A stretch of 64,000 nt of DNA. Source: Coenobita brevimanus. Taxonomy: Eukaryota; Arthropoda; Malacostraca; Decapoda; Coenobitidae. Of the stretch, positions 1 to 11,498 are shown in pieces. The position numbers and the translations under genes were made by a program. Position 1 is the stretch's first letter; every line of letters begins with the position of its first letter. The stretch lies in the NCBI GenBank assembly GCA_032717465.1, contig CM064655.1, forward strand, positions 18,454,835 through 18,518,834. Direction: 5' to 3'. Below the pieces are notes generated by a model that did not search any database, was not told the origin of the DNA, and saw only the letters and a program-made list of their open reading frames with translations.

Positions 1-1710
1 CTGACAAAGGAGAAAGAGTTTACCTAGGCAGAGTGTAAGCACAGAAACACAGTTCTTCAGGACAACAGGAGGGATCCCATTATGCCCATATGCCTTGTTA
101 GTACTGGGGCCAGTGATGGCAGAAAGTACATAAACTGAAGAAATTTTAATGTCAGCCACGAGAAAGTCAGAGAGGGAAAGTGATGAAGGAACAGCACTGG
201 AATCGTCTAAGGTGGAACTGGAGGAGAAAGGCTGAGCAAGGAGTTCTGCTTTATCAGTAGAAGAAATAGAGACATCAGAGTGGCAACGAGGAGGGAAGGA
301 TGATGAGGTAACGTTTTTAGAAAGGTTTTTAACAATGTTTCAGAAGGAGCGGGAAGAATTCGAGTTGGAGAGTTGAGAGCATTTAGTAAGAATGAAATTA
401 TTATTAGCAGTCTGAAGAGCAGGCTTAGTAGGATTCCGGGCAGAAATATAAGAGATGATATTAAGAGGTGGGTTGGCTCCGGTACCTTTTGTAGTCCTTC
501 TCCTTGTTGTGAACAGCATTAAAACAACCATGATTATTATAATTATTATTATTATTATTATTATTATTATTTGCATTAGTTATAGGATATGAGAAAGGAA
601 TGTATCCTTCCATGTGCGAGAGAATAACCTCTGTAATGTACAAGGCACACTCAGATGGCTCTCGGCCATGGAAGCAATAATCATTCCAAGGAAAATTAAA
701 GAATTACTGCTTGAGGGCCTCCCAATCAGCAACTCCAAAATGCCACAACCATTGCATCTTAGGAGGATCCACATGCTTTACTTGAGCGATAGGAGAGATT
801 AAGGTGATAAGGTTGTGATTGGAGGAGCCCGACAAAAAGGAAAGATTAACAGCATATGCAGAAAGTTTAGTTGTAAGGAAGAGGTCAAGTATGTTGGAAC
901 TCTCTCCAAAGCGATCTGGGATACAGGTAGGATGCTGTACAAGCTGCTCTAAGTCATTAAGGATAGAAAAAGTGTAGGCTTGCTCACTAGGTGGATCAGT
1001 GAAAGGAGGAGAGCCAAAGGTGGTGGTGAACATTGAAATCTCCTAAAACGGAGGTTTCAGAGAGAGGAGAAATTGATAGGATGTGTTCGATCTTAGAAGT
1101 AAGATAGTCGAAGAATTTTCCATAGTCAGTAGAAATGGGGGATAAGGAAACAGCACAGAGATATATAGTCAGACAATGACAGGAAAGCCGAAGCCATAGA
1201 GTTGAGAATTCAGATGATTCAGGTTCGGGAAGACAAGAGTAAGATAATTATATTGTTGCATATACTGTACATACACAACAGCTACCTTTGGCTTTGAAAT
1301 TAGTTTAGAAAAATTACGAGGATACAGAGAAAGGTTTGCCATCAGCCAACTCAGTTGAGTTTCACTGGGGAAGAGAAGGTGAGGTATAGAGGAGAGGTGG
1401 TACTCAACAGAGAGAAATTTAGAGGAAACTCAGCGAATGTTGCAGAAATGAAGAAGTGAGTCAGACAATGGTTCCAGGCATCACGCTTGGTCATAATTGG
1501 GAGAGGGGTGGATGGTGGGGGATTTACTGGTCCCCTCCCCCACGGGGACTCCGAGTCTTCGTGAACTGATGACATATTTAGTTTTGAATAGGAAGTGTAG
1601 TGTGTAACGTGCTTGCAGTTTAGTGGTGACAGTTAGAGGAACTTGCATTGCAGAGCATGATGGGCTACCTTGTGTTACTGAATCACTGAAGAAGTTCAGC
1701 AAGGGAGGAT
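1..1710 (-). mobile_element. Jockey-like non-LTR retrotransposon, broken and cut by the window edge
   Basis: Read on the minus strand, this stretch encodes pieces of an endonuclease/reverse transcriptase polyprotein. Around 1020-1049 the endonuclease motif LGDFNVH is visible, followed at 704-1033 by a block with ILDLFLTTKLSAY and GSSNHNL, where the family normally has SDHN, so the catalytic D appears changed to N. Further along (about 340 down to 1) come FWNIVKNLSKN-like and AYGHNGIPPVVLKNC-like segments that precede the RT fingers in this family. Several stops and frame changes separate the pieces, and a (TTA)n array interrupts the coding sequence. The rest of the RT lies left of the window. 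It is clearly a dead LINE copy; the exact clade (jockey or a close relative) is judged from remembered family motifs. Confidence 0.75.
534..575. repeat. (TTA)n microsatellite inside the LINE remnant
   Basis: A run of ATT/TTA triplets of about 40 bp. It lies inside the reverse-transcriptase reading frame of the jockey-like remnant, so it expanded after the element had decayed or helped to break it. Short ORFs with poly-Ile or poly-Asn here are artefacts of the repeat. Confidence 0.85.
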
Positions 1711-1820
1711 GTTAAAAAGCTAGTCCTGAGGGTTGATGAAATGAGAGCTCTAGCTCTCACTGTCATCAGCTTTCAATCTTGGGAGTACCGCCCTGCTCGA
1801 CTGGTGCTACGGTATATATA

Positions 1821-2224
1821 TCATCATCATCACCATCATCAGCCGTTGAGTGTCCACTGTAGGATTGGCCTATCCCGACCGAAACGGAGATGATACAGCC
1901 TATGTATCTCTACCAAGTGGCTGAGGCTGTCTGGTAGAGACTGTATGTAGGGTAAGCAATGCTTGTAAGTGTGACTGTAATGTTGGAGTGGCTTTGGGTG
2001 TGTATGTAGTCTGTGTACGTATCAAGTGTAATCAGCCCGCCCAAGCCGTGTGGGTGCAAACATACTTTAAGTATGTGACACTGGTTCAACCACAGCACCC
2101 CTTATGTCCGCCAAAGTAGTACGTGGCCAGGTGAACACTCCCAAAGTTTATTACCCTGGTGGGGTGCGAACCCTTGTTCTCCCGTGCACAAAAATGCACT
2201 CTACCACTTTATCACAATGCTCCA
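1821..2224 (-). mobile_element. SINE1 copy 1 (tRNA-headed SINE)
   Basis: One of four copies of a unit of about 380-400 bp (others at 27103, 44686 and 49011). On the minus strand it starts with a tRNA-like head carrying a B-box-like GGTTCGCACCC, continues through a body with a conserved CGGAC..TGGTTCAACCACAG section, and ends in GGCTGATGATGGTGATGATGATGA. A (TA)n array touches its head at 2225 and a short TATATATA lies next to the tail. Identity of the family is by direct comparison of the four copies in this window; transcription by RNA polymerase III is inferred from the box-like motifs. Confidence 0.75.

Positions 2225-2291
<67 letters not shown>
2225..2291. repeat. (TA)n microsatellite
   Basis: About 33 uninterrupted TA units lying exactly between the head of SINE1 copy 1 and the left end of a short MITE-like element. 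It belongs to the set of TA arrays that abut mobile-element ends throughout the window. Confidence 0.95.
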
Positions 2292-2294
<3 letters not shown>

Positions 2295-2295
<1 letters not shown>

Positions 2296-2470
2296 CCATT
2301 GGTGCTCAGTGTCCCGAGTATTGGACAGAACTGGGATTTTTCAAGTCTTTATAAAGTAGGGAACCCCCGGGTAGGGAACTATGAGCTTCGCGACTATGAG
2401 CCGATAGGCGGAGGGCGGTACGCTTAGTACCCTCCCAGTGCAATGCCTCACCCAGCACCCCTGGGATCCA
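2295..2470. mobile_element. Short TA-bounded MITE, copy 1 (family with CCCATTGG ends)
   Basis: About 175 bp that match 53421-53601 over their whole length, including the shared segments GGAACCCCCGGGTAGGGA and ATGAGCTTCGCGACTATGAG. The better copy at 53.4 kb begins CCCATTGG and ends CCAATGGG, an 8-bp inverted terminus, and is flanked by TA repeats. In this copy the ends have drifted (GCCATTGG and GATCCAAT). No coding capacity. Assignment as a non-autonomous TA-target DNA transposon is an inference from the inverted ends and TA flanks. Confidence 0.6.
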
Positions 2471-2630
2471 ATCTATTTATCTATCTATCTATAGCCCGAC
2501 GCCCTAATCCCGCAAAGGGTGGCCACAGACAAAACGCCTCCAAGTCACTCTGTCACCCACCATTTGACTACCCTCCCCCCAACTCACCCCCCCCCTCCCT
2601 CATATACCTCTAACTGATGTACTGATGTTT
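2471..2630 (-). mobile_element. RTE-A 3' end fragment with (GATA)n tail
   Basis: Matches the 3' part of the RTE element that starts at 42042: both begin on the plus strand ATCTATTTATCT, then run through TTAATCCCG..GGGT.GCCACA and a Pro/Ser-rich looking CCCC-rich stretch. Read on the minus strand this is the 3' untranslated end of the LINE followed by a GATA-type tail. It is a severely 5'-truncated insertion. Confidence 0.6.
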
Positions 2631-2769
2631 TACTTCCACCATTCAAGGATGTGTGAAGGGGACAATGAAACTCGAAAGCAAGCATATACGAGTATATCCT
2701 ACCATGAGGGTCACAGCATTCACACACAAGCGCGAGAGAGAGATTTCTAAGTGCTGTTTTACCATTGGT

Positions 2770-2999
2770 GGTAGGCAGTGGCAACCATCATTCACTCACT
2801 TGATGTGCTGCCAACATCTTCCTTCACCTTTAGCCTTCTTATTCAGTGTCTGCCCTCCTCTCTTTCCAATTCTCCCATCGTTCCTGTCGCTGTTTACTAC
2901 TCATTTTTCTTCTTCAATTGGCAATACACTGAGCGACAATCTTAATAGTTTCCTGTAAGTCAGGAAACCATTTACAACGCTGAGTGGTAACCATGTAAC
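2770..2999 (+). repeat. Diverged palindrome module (shared with SINE2 and an RTE 5' region)
   Basis: Contains a diverged form of the palindrome seen five times in the window: AGTTTCCTG, a short loop, CAGGAAACCATTT, followed by GTGGTAACCATGTAACC. Its left part (ACTCACTTGATGTGCTGCC, then a pyrimidine-rich run) also parallels the distal part of the SINE2 composites at 49.9, 59.8 and 61.5 kb. It is the oldest looking copy and the only plus-strand one. Confidence 0.55.
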
Positions 3000-3683
3000 C
3001 AACTCATACGTGTTCTCTACGTGTCAACAAATGGGTTGACAGAGGGTTAGTGCCCCTCCCTGTAAAGCAACTAACTCAAAGTCAAACGGCCACCCTTTAC
3101 GGGATTATGGCATCTGGCAATAGGTAAACACTGATAGATAGTTTTTAGTCATAATAGGTCATGCCGCAGTATATATGTGAATGCACTCAATTAGAGGCAA
3201 ATAGCGTAGTGTAAGGCTGGATGAGTGTGGGATTCTGAGGGGAATTTGTGTTTTCCTGGGCCAGGTGTGAATACTTGACCCTTGTTTTGCACACCATGGT
3301 GTTGGTGCGTCGTGGCTCACTCCCATCGTTTAAACCTTCATTTCATTCCAGTGTCATTCGCAGGTGGAGACAGATTTCTAGCAGTGACGGATTAAAGAAA
3401 GCTATAGATAATTCTTCCATGTCAAAAAGTTTCACCTCAGTTTAATGATATCGTCTGGAAATAGGAAAAAATAAATCTAGTGGTCTAAAAGGCACGCTCA
3501 GATCTAGCTCGCGGATATTTTTGCAATGAGTGATTTAGGAGTCGGGTGCCACGGACATTCGCTGGTTCAAGAACCGTACCCTAAGTGGCCGTAGCATTCC
3601 TTCCATAGTGATATTTATTTTTCATATTATACCTTAACAGTCTCTTATATGCTATTTATATCACTTTAATCAAATCGAATCAA
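3000..3683. other. No gene recognised
   Basis: Unique-looking sequence of mixed composition. A 65-codon open frame at 3248-3445 has no recognisable motif and is not longer than chance would allow. No repeat family of the window was matched here. Confidence 0.5.
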
Positions 3684-4398
3684 CCCCCCACTCCACAACC
3701 ACATCCTATGCCAGACCACACACCAGCCCCTCATCCACCACCACCACCACCACCACCACAAGTCCACATACTCCACCACCAAGACAATCAACCACCTGCC
3801 CACGCCCTGCCGCTGCACCACGTGGCCTCACCACCTCACAGTTCACACCTGTCCTCACCACCACTACAACCAGATCCGGCCGCCTCTCCCGCCCACCAAT
3901 CAGGTATGCAGTCACACGCTCACCCACATCCACAGCATCACCACAACCATTCTCAATCAACCCCACCACACCCAGCACAACCCCCATCACACTGAGAATA
4001 CACCAGGCGCAATGGAAACTTCGACCAACCCAATCCTTCAGGGATAGGATTTTAACCTGTCCTCGGAACTCCCATAAAACCCAGGTCACCTCACCCGTCG
4101 CCAGCATTCAACCAGGAATCGGCCACTCACCACCACCAGAGATGAAGATACGCTGCATGACCTTGTCCCCTGCCCAGGGGAAACGCCACCATATCCAAGG
4201 GACACCTCACCTCCTCTGCCTTCTGCAGACACCACAGACCTCCACCCTCCACATCACCTAAGCACTGCACCAGGAACCCAACCCACCAACCCACCACTGG
4301 ACCACTATCCTCTGCCACCTCACACTGACACACTGGACCACCACCTCGGACACCTACCACCTCCAGCCACGAGGACGTGACTTTTTCCTCACGGACAG
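3684..4398 (+). mobile_element. Pro/His-rich internal remnant of the W LTR element
   Basis: Extremely C-rich sequence (CCACCACC-type runs) that reads as Pro, His, Ser and Thr-rich peptide on the plus strand (3708-3995). A compositionally equivalent block (11520-12700, minus strand) lies between the gag-like ORF and the LTR remnant of the same family. Here too it directly precedes a long LTR (4399-5884). It is therefore best read as the 3' part of the internal region of a 5'-truncated element and not as a host gene. The amino-acid bias follows the base composition. Confidence 0.5.
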
Positions 4399-5884
4399 TG
4401 GTGAAATACCCATCCCAACGGGAGACCCCGGTAGGTGTGTTGCAATACCCACCCCCTGGAGGAGCCACGGACCGGGTGTCGAAATACCCACCCTAGGGGG
4501 AGACCACAGGGAGGTGCATAGGGCGCGCGTAAGGCCCAGGCGAGACAGGCCTATATCTCCCACGACTTTGTGCCCCTCTTCCCCTCAACAAGACGAAAAG
4601 CAGGAACGCCTCCCCAGCAGACTACTCTATGGCTGGGTCAGCCCTCGCCAGGATCAGGGTGGGACTTGTATTTGTACAGTCCCAGGCAGCACCGCGATGA
4701 CAGCCACCGTCCGCGTCGGGAAGGAGGAGTCGGTCTTCTGCTGCTACCCCCTGCAGGACCGTGGTGACGGCCATCATCTGCACCAGGAAGGAAGGGACGG
4801 CCACTGTACACCCTTCACCTGCGGCCGCTCCTGGGAACAGCACCGCGGTGGTGGCTACCATCCGCACCGGGAAGGGGAAAACAGCCACTGTATGTCTCCC
4901 AGCTGTGGCCCCAGAGAAAAGCAGAACCCTGGTGATGGCCACCATCTGCACCGGGAAAGAAGGGATGGCCACTGTACGCCCGTTGCCTGCTGTCTCAGAG
5001 GCAAGGGGAACCGCGACGATGGCCACCGTCTGCGTCGGGAACAAGGGAACAGTCGCTGTACTTCCCCCGTCCACTGCCTTTGTGACTGCCCCTATGGAAG
5101 AACTCCCTTGCTCGCTTCATCACCCACCCAGAGGCCGAGTGGGACACCCTTCTCTCTCTCCCACAGGTGCAGTTCCCAGGAGGAGTTGCAGCTGGGGTAC
5201 CTCTGGCGAGGCCCTGTCGTGAGCCTGGGAGTCAGTGCCCTGCAGCCAGCGCCTGGGTGACACCCCCCCACTGTCGGACCCCACTGGGAAGGGACGCCAC
5301 AGGCATCTCCTGACGGCAACTTGACCCAAGAAAGACCACAGCCCCCAGACGCCCAGGGACATCCCCAGGACTCCAGGGCATGACCTCCCCAGCCCAACTA
5401 GCAGGCAGTCCTCCTCCAGGAGTAGGTGAAGGCAAGCCCGCCTGCTCACCCAGTTCGGCCCCAGTCCAGAGGGCCACCTTTCCCACCAAGGCCCTACTAG
5501 GGAAGGGCCTCCCTCCACGCCGACCAGCAGCCCACTCCGGACGCCCCAGCCCTCGGCAGTAGTCTCGTGCCTCCTGCGGGAGGGCACACCTGACGAGCTC
5601 CCTCCCACACCTAGACGACACCTGTAATTAGCCCAAGACCAGAGCAGCCCGGACCAGAGTCAACTAGTCCTGTTGTGTCCCCTGACCTGACCAGTGTATA
5701 ATATTAATATTGTAATCTGTTCACTATTATAATTAAGGTAATATACGTGTAAGGTTGATTGACCCGAGTTTTTATGCCATGTTCCTCTTGTTGTGTATTC
5801 TAGACCCTGTCTCAAAAGAGAACTCAAGCTCAGTAGCCCGTGTTCAGAGGACGAGAAGTCGACCCTAGAACACGTACCATAACA
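4399..5884 (+). mobile_element. W LTR copy 1 (about 1.5 kb, GATGGCCACC minisatellite)
   Basis: First of five copies of a long terminal repeat. The start (TGGTGAAATACC, then a repeat of GCAATACCCACCCCC) parallels the start of copy 4. The middle (4690-5080) is a minisatellite with core GATGGCCACCRTCTGCACCGG. It is followed by a section that translates to LWRGPVVSLGVSALQPAPG, the block shared by all copies, and then by the 3' end CACGTACCATAACA at 5884. Frames of 248 and 153 codons exist (4514-5260, 4761-5222) but are not conserved as one frame between copies, so coding is doubtful. Confidence 0.6.
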
Positions 5885-6254
5885 GTATCCAGAGTGCTTA
5901 TACAACAAATGAAGGTGGTGGGTACTGCCACACACCTTCAGCAAATACAGTTCTTTACAGTCAGTGGTTATAAATTCGTGGGTGTAGCCCCACGCCCGTA
6001 GGCTAACATTAGATGCAGGACATGTTACAAAAGGTAAAGGAGTTTATAAGATACATAATATAATAGGAAAGAGAAGTAGCATCAGAGCAGTATGGAAGCA
6101 TAACATGGCAGCATTAGCCTGAGCATAAGATGATGACATTGCACCACCTTATCAGTGGGTCGTTTGGCATCAATAAGTGAGGGCCAAAACAGCTACCAAC
6201 ACCTCTCTCTCTCTCTCTCTCTCTCTCCACTACTTTTAGTAATTTATTTATTTT
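5885..6254. other. Spacer between two W LTRs; (CT)n at 6204-6227
   Basis: No coding signal. It holds a short CT array and AT-rich sequence (TTATTTATTTTTG) immediately outside the terminus of the next LTR copy. Confidence 0.6.
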
Positions 6255-7801
6255 TGTTATGCTAGGTGTTTAAGGGTCAGCTTCCCATCCCTTGAACGCC
6301 TAGTATGCTGCTGGGTTCTCTTTCTAGACCGGAGCTTAGACAAATTAGAGAGAAGCAGGACACAAAAACTCGAGGCAACAACCTTACACGTGTATTGACT
6401 AATTCTATTTGTGGAATAGGTAGATGTCACAACAACAGGACTCTTGGTAATTATAAGTCATATACTGGTATCGTAGTATTGTGCAGGATACTATTTGGTC
6501 AATAGTTCAGGATAGCAGGTGAATAGCACAATAAATAGTGTTAGTAGTATTTTGGGCAGAGGGGAATAGCTCGCTGTCACTTGGAGGGAAATAGAAGCTG
6601 TACTTAGGCTGGGCAAGTATTACCCTGGTCTTGTAGAGCTGAGGAATTACACTATAAAGGCCTAGTCTGATGTTTACTGAAATCACTGCACTCTTATTAA
6701 ATCTACCTTCTTACGCTCACTGTGTCACTGTTTGCCCGGATCTTGATTAGCACATATTACTAGACCTTGGACTTATCTTTTATTGGATATCACCTGCCCG
6801 ATATTCTAGTCACTATCACATTGTCACTGCACTATTCATTGTCACTCACTGTCGGTGGGGCGGCTGTGTGGTTAGAGGGGCGGCGGGAGGACTCACAGCC
6901 CGACTCCTGATGGGGGCTGAGTCCCGCCTGTGGCCTCTGTATCCAGCAGCCATGGAATCACTCGTAGGGGCGTCCTCTCTCGTCTGGGACTAGGAGTGGC
7001 AAAGGGCCGTGCACTGTCAGGGCTGGGGCCAAACAGCTCCCTGAATTGCGCACTCAGGTGCCTGATGGAGGATGAGGATCGTCGGCGTCGGGGTGGGGAG
7101 AGACCTCACCCGGGGGTCCTGGGGGTGGCCACAGGGGCCTGGTGACTGTGGCCTCCTGCCGTCGGGGATGCCGTTAGGAGTGAGCTGCGGTGTCTGTCAT
7201 CATCGGAGTCTGTCAGGTAGTGTCCCCCTGGAGCCAGCTGGACGGAGTACAACCCTAGGGATGGCACAGGGCCTCTCCACAGGTCCTCGGGACTGGGACC
7301 CTCCTCCAGGAGGATATCACGTCGTGGAGGTGTGGCAGCACCTGACGGAGGAGCGGCTGCTGGCCACTTCCTGCCGTAGGGCCCAGCTACTGGCCATGGC
7401 CTTTTAGGGGCCTGGCTACTGGCCGTGGCCTGTGTGGGGGAGTGGCTACTGGCTGTCTCCTGAAGGAGGGGTAAGCGGCTACTGGCTGTCTCAAGGGCAC
7501 CTTCAGAGCAGCTACCGGCCGTCTCCTGATGAAGGCGGGAACAGCTACTGGCCGTCTCCTGAAGGAGGGATGAGCGGCTACTGGCTGTCTCAAGGACACC
7601 TTCAGAGCAGTTACCGGCAGTCTCAATATGAAGGAGGGAGCAGCTACTGGCCGTCTCAAGGGCACCTTCGGAGCACGCGGCCCAGGTGGGCTTATGTCAC
7701 TGTCGCCCGGGGTTGGGTCGAGCTCTGTCTGCCCCTCCGTAGGCTCCTCCTGGGGGTGTTGTGTTGCCCTCAGTTGCTATTCCTGGCATTTTAATTTTAC
7801 A
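6255..7801 (-). mobile_element. W LTR copy 2 (about 1.55 kb)
   Basis: Minus-strand solo-LTR-like unit. It starts TGTAAAATTAAAATGCCAGG at 7801 and ends CACCTAGCATAACA at 6255. After the start comes an ACAACACCCCCAGGAGGAG block shared with copies 3 to 5. Then there is a minisatellite at 7380-7680 with core GGCTACTGGCCGTCTCCTGAAGGAGGG (plus-strand reading), the block that would read WRGPVPSLGLYSVQLAPG around 7230-7290, and an RRRRSSSSIRHLS-like block around 7050-7090. Stops interrupt any long frame, for example shortly after the start. No internal retroviral-type genes are attached, as expected for an LTR left alone after recombination. Confidence 0.65.
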
Positions 7802-7892
7802 CACGTCCTTCAGTGGTAAACGCTAGCGTTTTCTCTCAGTGGTTTGAGTAGTACATTAAATTGTTAGCGACTATGGCTAGGTAATGTAAGAC

Positions 7893-9326
7893 GTAGGTTA
7901 TGAGGCCTTTCAGCAGATGTTTTCACCAAATATTAGGACACAACTTTTCTCTTTGATTGTATGTACATACTGTAATGCTAGGTGTTTTAGGGTCGGCCTC
8001 CCGTCCCTAGAGCACCTAGTGAGCAGCTGGGTTCTCTTTCTAGACCGGAGCTTAGACAAAGAAGAGAGAGGCAGGACACAAAACTCAAGGCAACACCTTA
8101 CATGTGTATTACTAAATCTTACACAAGAACGAGCACATGTCACAAATACAAACAACCTGGACAATTATAATCCTTGGGCTGCAGATATGGAATAATAGTA
8201 TCATGCAGGATACTGTACAGGATCAGATTGGTTAGGGGGAACAACACTTGAGCTAGACATTTATGTTGGTGGGGGAGTTTAGATTTTCTAAGCCAGAGGT
8301 GGTGGTTGTCTCGATTTCCCAGGGTAGCGTTAATATTTTAAACTGGACCTAAGCGTGACCCCATCGAGACGTGCCGTCACTGTTGCATAGAGTGTTCCCT
8401 ATATCTTGGCCAATAGATCACTTTTACATTACTTTACTATGTACCCGGGTGGAGCTGGCAGTACTGGAACTTCAACTCAGGGGCCTATGTATGATCTTCA
8501 TCGTCTTACAGCGGCACTGTACACTATGATAGGCCTGTCCTTCACTGTCTTACTGTTGCACTATCTTTTTCACCACTTTCTTTTATGCTCTAACCACCGG
8601 TCCACTTTAGTAGGTTATGAGGCCTTTCAGCAGATGTTTTCACCAAATATTAGGACACAACTTTTCTCTTTGATTGTATGTACATACTGTAATGCTAGGT
8701 GTTTTAGGGTCGGCCTCCCGTCCCTAGAGCACCTAGTGAGTAACTGGGTTCTCTTTCTAGACCGCAGCTTAAACAAAGAAGAGAGAGGCAGGACACAAAA
8801 CTCAAGGCAACACCTTACATGTGTATTACTAAATCTTACACAAGAACGAGCACATGTCACAAATACAAACAACCTGGACAATTATAATCCTTGGGCTGCA
8901 GATATGGAATAATAGTATCATGCAGGATACTGTACAGGACCAGATTGGTTAGGGGGAACAACACTTGAGCTAGACATTTATGTTGGTGGGGGAGTTTAGA
9001 TTTTCTAAGCCAGAGGTGGTGGTTGTCTCGATTTCCCAGGGTAATATTAATATTTTAAACTGGACCTAAGCGTGACCTTATCGAGACGTGCCGTCACTGG
9101 TGCATAGAGTGTTCCCTATATCTTGGCCAATAGATCACTTTTACATTACTTTACTATGTACCCGGGTGGAGCTGGCAGTACTGGAACTTCAACTCAGGGG
9201 CCTATGTATGATCTTCATCGTCTTACAGCGGCACTGTACACTATGATAGGCCTGTCCTTCACTGTCTTACTGTTGCACTATCTTTTCCACCACTTTCTTT
9301 TATGCTCTAACCACCGGCCCACTTTA
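7893..9326. repeat. 717-bp tandem duplication
   Basis: Two head-to-tail copies, 7893-8609 and 8610-9326, offset by exactly 717 bp and differing at only about a dozen positions that can be counted by eye. Each copy contains the 3' terminal part of the W LTR (from TGTAATGCTAGGTG at 7971 and 8688) plus about 80 bp of flanking sequence. The second copy continues into the rest of W LTR copy 3. The duplication is therefore younger than the insertion. A 168-codon open frame that crosses the junction is an artefact. Confidence 0.9.
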
Positions 9327-10729
9327 CTCCGTCACTCCTACATTGTCTGTATGCTGCGTGTGTTCACTCACTCACTGTCAGGTCGGACGTGTCACAGTCA
9401 GGCGCAGGGACGGCAGCTGAGTCTCAGCCTCCCTACTGATGGGGCTGGGATCCACCAGGGGTGGCTAGGTCCCGGGGGCGGGGGACAGCACGTAGGGGCG
9501 TCCTCTCTCGTCCAGGGCTGCTGGGGGCATAGGGGCCCGAGGCTTCTGGGCTCAGGGTGGGAGTCCAGTCCTCTGGACTAGGGCCGAACAGTCACCTGAA
9601 CTTCTGAGTCAGGCGCCTGATGGAAGATGAGGATCTCTGGCTTCTGGGTGCAGGGAGGTCCCACCCGGAATTCTGAGGGGTCGGGGACGCCGTCAGGAGT
9701 GAGCTGCGGTGTCGGCCGACATCGGGGTCCATCAGAGGTGTCTCCACTGGCTGTAGGGAGAAGAGCCCAGTGGTGGTCACAGGGCCTCTCCAGTACTTCT
9801 CCAGGCTGGGGGCTCCCTCCAAGTCGTGGGTAGGTGGTCCGGGCTCAGCACCTGATGAAGGAGCGGCTTCAGGCTGTCTCTGGTGGTAGGGCCTGGCTAC
9901 TGGCCGTGGCTGTCTCGGGACACCTTCGGAACGGCTACCGGCCGCCTCCTGCAAGAGAGTAGAACGGCTACAGGTCGACTCTCCGGGGGCACCTTCGGAG
10001 TGGCTTCCGGTCATCTCCTGACGAAGGCAGGAGTGGCTTCCGGCCGTCTCCTGATTGACCTCCGGAGCGGCTTCAGGCCATCTCCTGTAGGATGGCGAGC
10101 AGCTTCAGGCCGTCTCTCCGAGGGGCACCTTCTGAGCGGCTTCAGGCTGTCTCCTGACGAAGGCGGGAACGGCTTCAGGCCGTCTCCTCTTTTCCTCCAC
10201 AGCAGCTTCAGGCCGTCTCTCTGAGGGGCACCTTCCGAGCGGCTTCAGGTTGTCTCCTGACGAAGGCAGGAACAGCTTCAGGCCATCTCTTCTTTTCCTT
10301 CAGAGCGGCTTCAGGCCATCTCCTGTAGGAGGGCGAGCAGCTGCAGGCTGTCTCTCTGAGGGGCACCTTCTGAGTGGCTTCAGGCCATCTACTGATGAAG
10401 GCGGGAGCGGCTTCAGGCCGTCTCCTAGTTTCCTTCAGAGCGGCTTCCGGCCGTCTTCTGTAGGAGGGTGAGCAGCTATTAGCCGTCTCAGGGGTGCTGT
10501 TAGGAACTGGAGAAACAGTTCCACCCCCGTCTTGTCGAGGGTCGGGTCGCCCGCAAGGTAGTTGCGGTTTCCTGCTGTGGTGGTGGCAGGCAAGTTGCAG
10601 GACACGCAGCCCAGGCGGACTTACGTCCCTTTCGCACGAAGCTGGACCGCGCACTGTCTACCTCTCTGTGGGCTCTTTCTGGGGGTGTTGTGTTGTTTCC
10701 AGAGCCCAAATCCGGCATTTTATTGTACA
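8688..10729 (-). mobile_element. W LTR copy 3 (about 2.0 kb, GGCTTCAGGCCGTCTCC minisatellite)
   Basis: Minus-strand unit starting TGTACAATAAAATGCCGG at 10729 and ending CACCTAGCATTACA at 8688. From the start the minus strand reads MPDLGSGNNTTPP, the N-terminal-like block shared with copies 2 and 5. The minisatellite (9880-10470, plus-strand core AGCGGCTTCAGGCCGTCTCCTGA) fills almost 600 bp. The WRGP block (YWRGPVTTTGLFSLQPV) is near 9740-9800 and the RRLTQKF block near 9600. Part of the terminus is duplicated in the adjacent 717-bp tandem repeat. GTATG flanks both sides if the ends are placed at TACA..TACA, a possible 5-bp target duplication. Confidence 0.65.
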
Positions 10730-11257
10730 TACGTTGCAGATTAATTTTCTAAAGTATCAATTTATTCAGTCATTCATTTATTTGTTATAACTTGTGTTGA
10801 CACTTCAGGGCTATTGTAAACCGAGAGGGTCTGAAGCACTGAGCTCTGTAATATGAAGAAGCTTTCTCATGGGTAGGACCACGTAGTTTGTGTAACAGCC
10901 GCCAGGGGCCCAGAGCGGCGCTGATGTTCATTATCTACACCACCGACGCCCACGTCTTTTGAGATCAGCCGATGAATTCAGAAAATATAGTGCCATGGCC
11001 CACTGCTTAGCTTATGTAAGCAACAGCGAAACAGAATCAGCAAGCTAAGAACAGTGATCCAACTGCATTTCTATGGTGGAGGCGACGAGTGGTGGTGTTT
11101 CAATGTGGCGGCCAAAGCTACACGCTCGCTGCAGAGATAGCCTCTCCATATTATAGAGCTCAGTGGTCTGAAGCCCCCAAACCATCCCTTGTCACCGCCA
11201 CTGCATCTTAGAGAACAGATTAAGAGAATGAGTGTAGTTTTTACAGTGGATACATCT
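10730..11257. other. Unassigned spacer between W LTR copies
   Basis: About 530 bp of mixed-composition sequence. No open frame, repeat family or RNA structure was recognised. Confidence 0.5.
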
Positions 11258-11498
11258 TGTTATGCTAGGCGTTTTTAGGTCGGCTTCCCATCCTAGTAAC
11301 GCCTAAGGTATAGCTGGGGTCCCTCTCTAGACCGGAGCTTAGACACAGTATGAGAAGAACATGGCATAAAAACACAGAGCAACAACCTTACACGTATATT
11401 ACCAAATTATGGATACAGGAAGCTAGACTTTGTCCAGAAGTAAGTAACTGAAATGGACAGGTATTTATGAGTTAAAAGTATCTCGCAGGATACCGACA
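11258..11498 (-). mobile_element. 3' LTR remnant of the gag-bearing W element
   Basis: About 240 bp on the minus strand that match the last 240 bp of W LTR copy 4 (13604-13842): both read TATCTCGCAGGA, AGGTATTTATGAGTTAAA and AGACACAGTATGAGA on the plus strand and terminate at CTAGCATAACA. The proximal 1.3-1.8 kb of the LTR is missing. It lies downstream of gag and of the Pro-rich block on the minus strand, where the 3' LTR is expected. Its terminal hairpin carries compensatory base changes relative to the other copies. Confidence 0.6.

Noticed and set aside
3706..4107. Proline/histidine-rich and Gly/Val-rich genes
   Set aside because: Compositional frames in C-rich DNA, open on both strands, associated with an LTR element and without conserved domains.
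4514..5260. 248-codon ORF as a host gene
   Set aside because: It spans a minisatellite within an LTR copy; the frame is not maintained in sister copies and another frame is equally open.
6255..6310. Helitron 3' end (hairpin next to CTAG)
   Set aside because: The CTAG is part of the stem instead of following it, the terminus continues to CATAACA, and in copy 4 a primer-binding-like site and gag follow, which fits an LTR better.
8406..8912. 168-codon ORF with a hydrophobic segment
   Set aside because: It crosses the junction of a 717-bp tandem duplication and consists of LTR and flank sequence.
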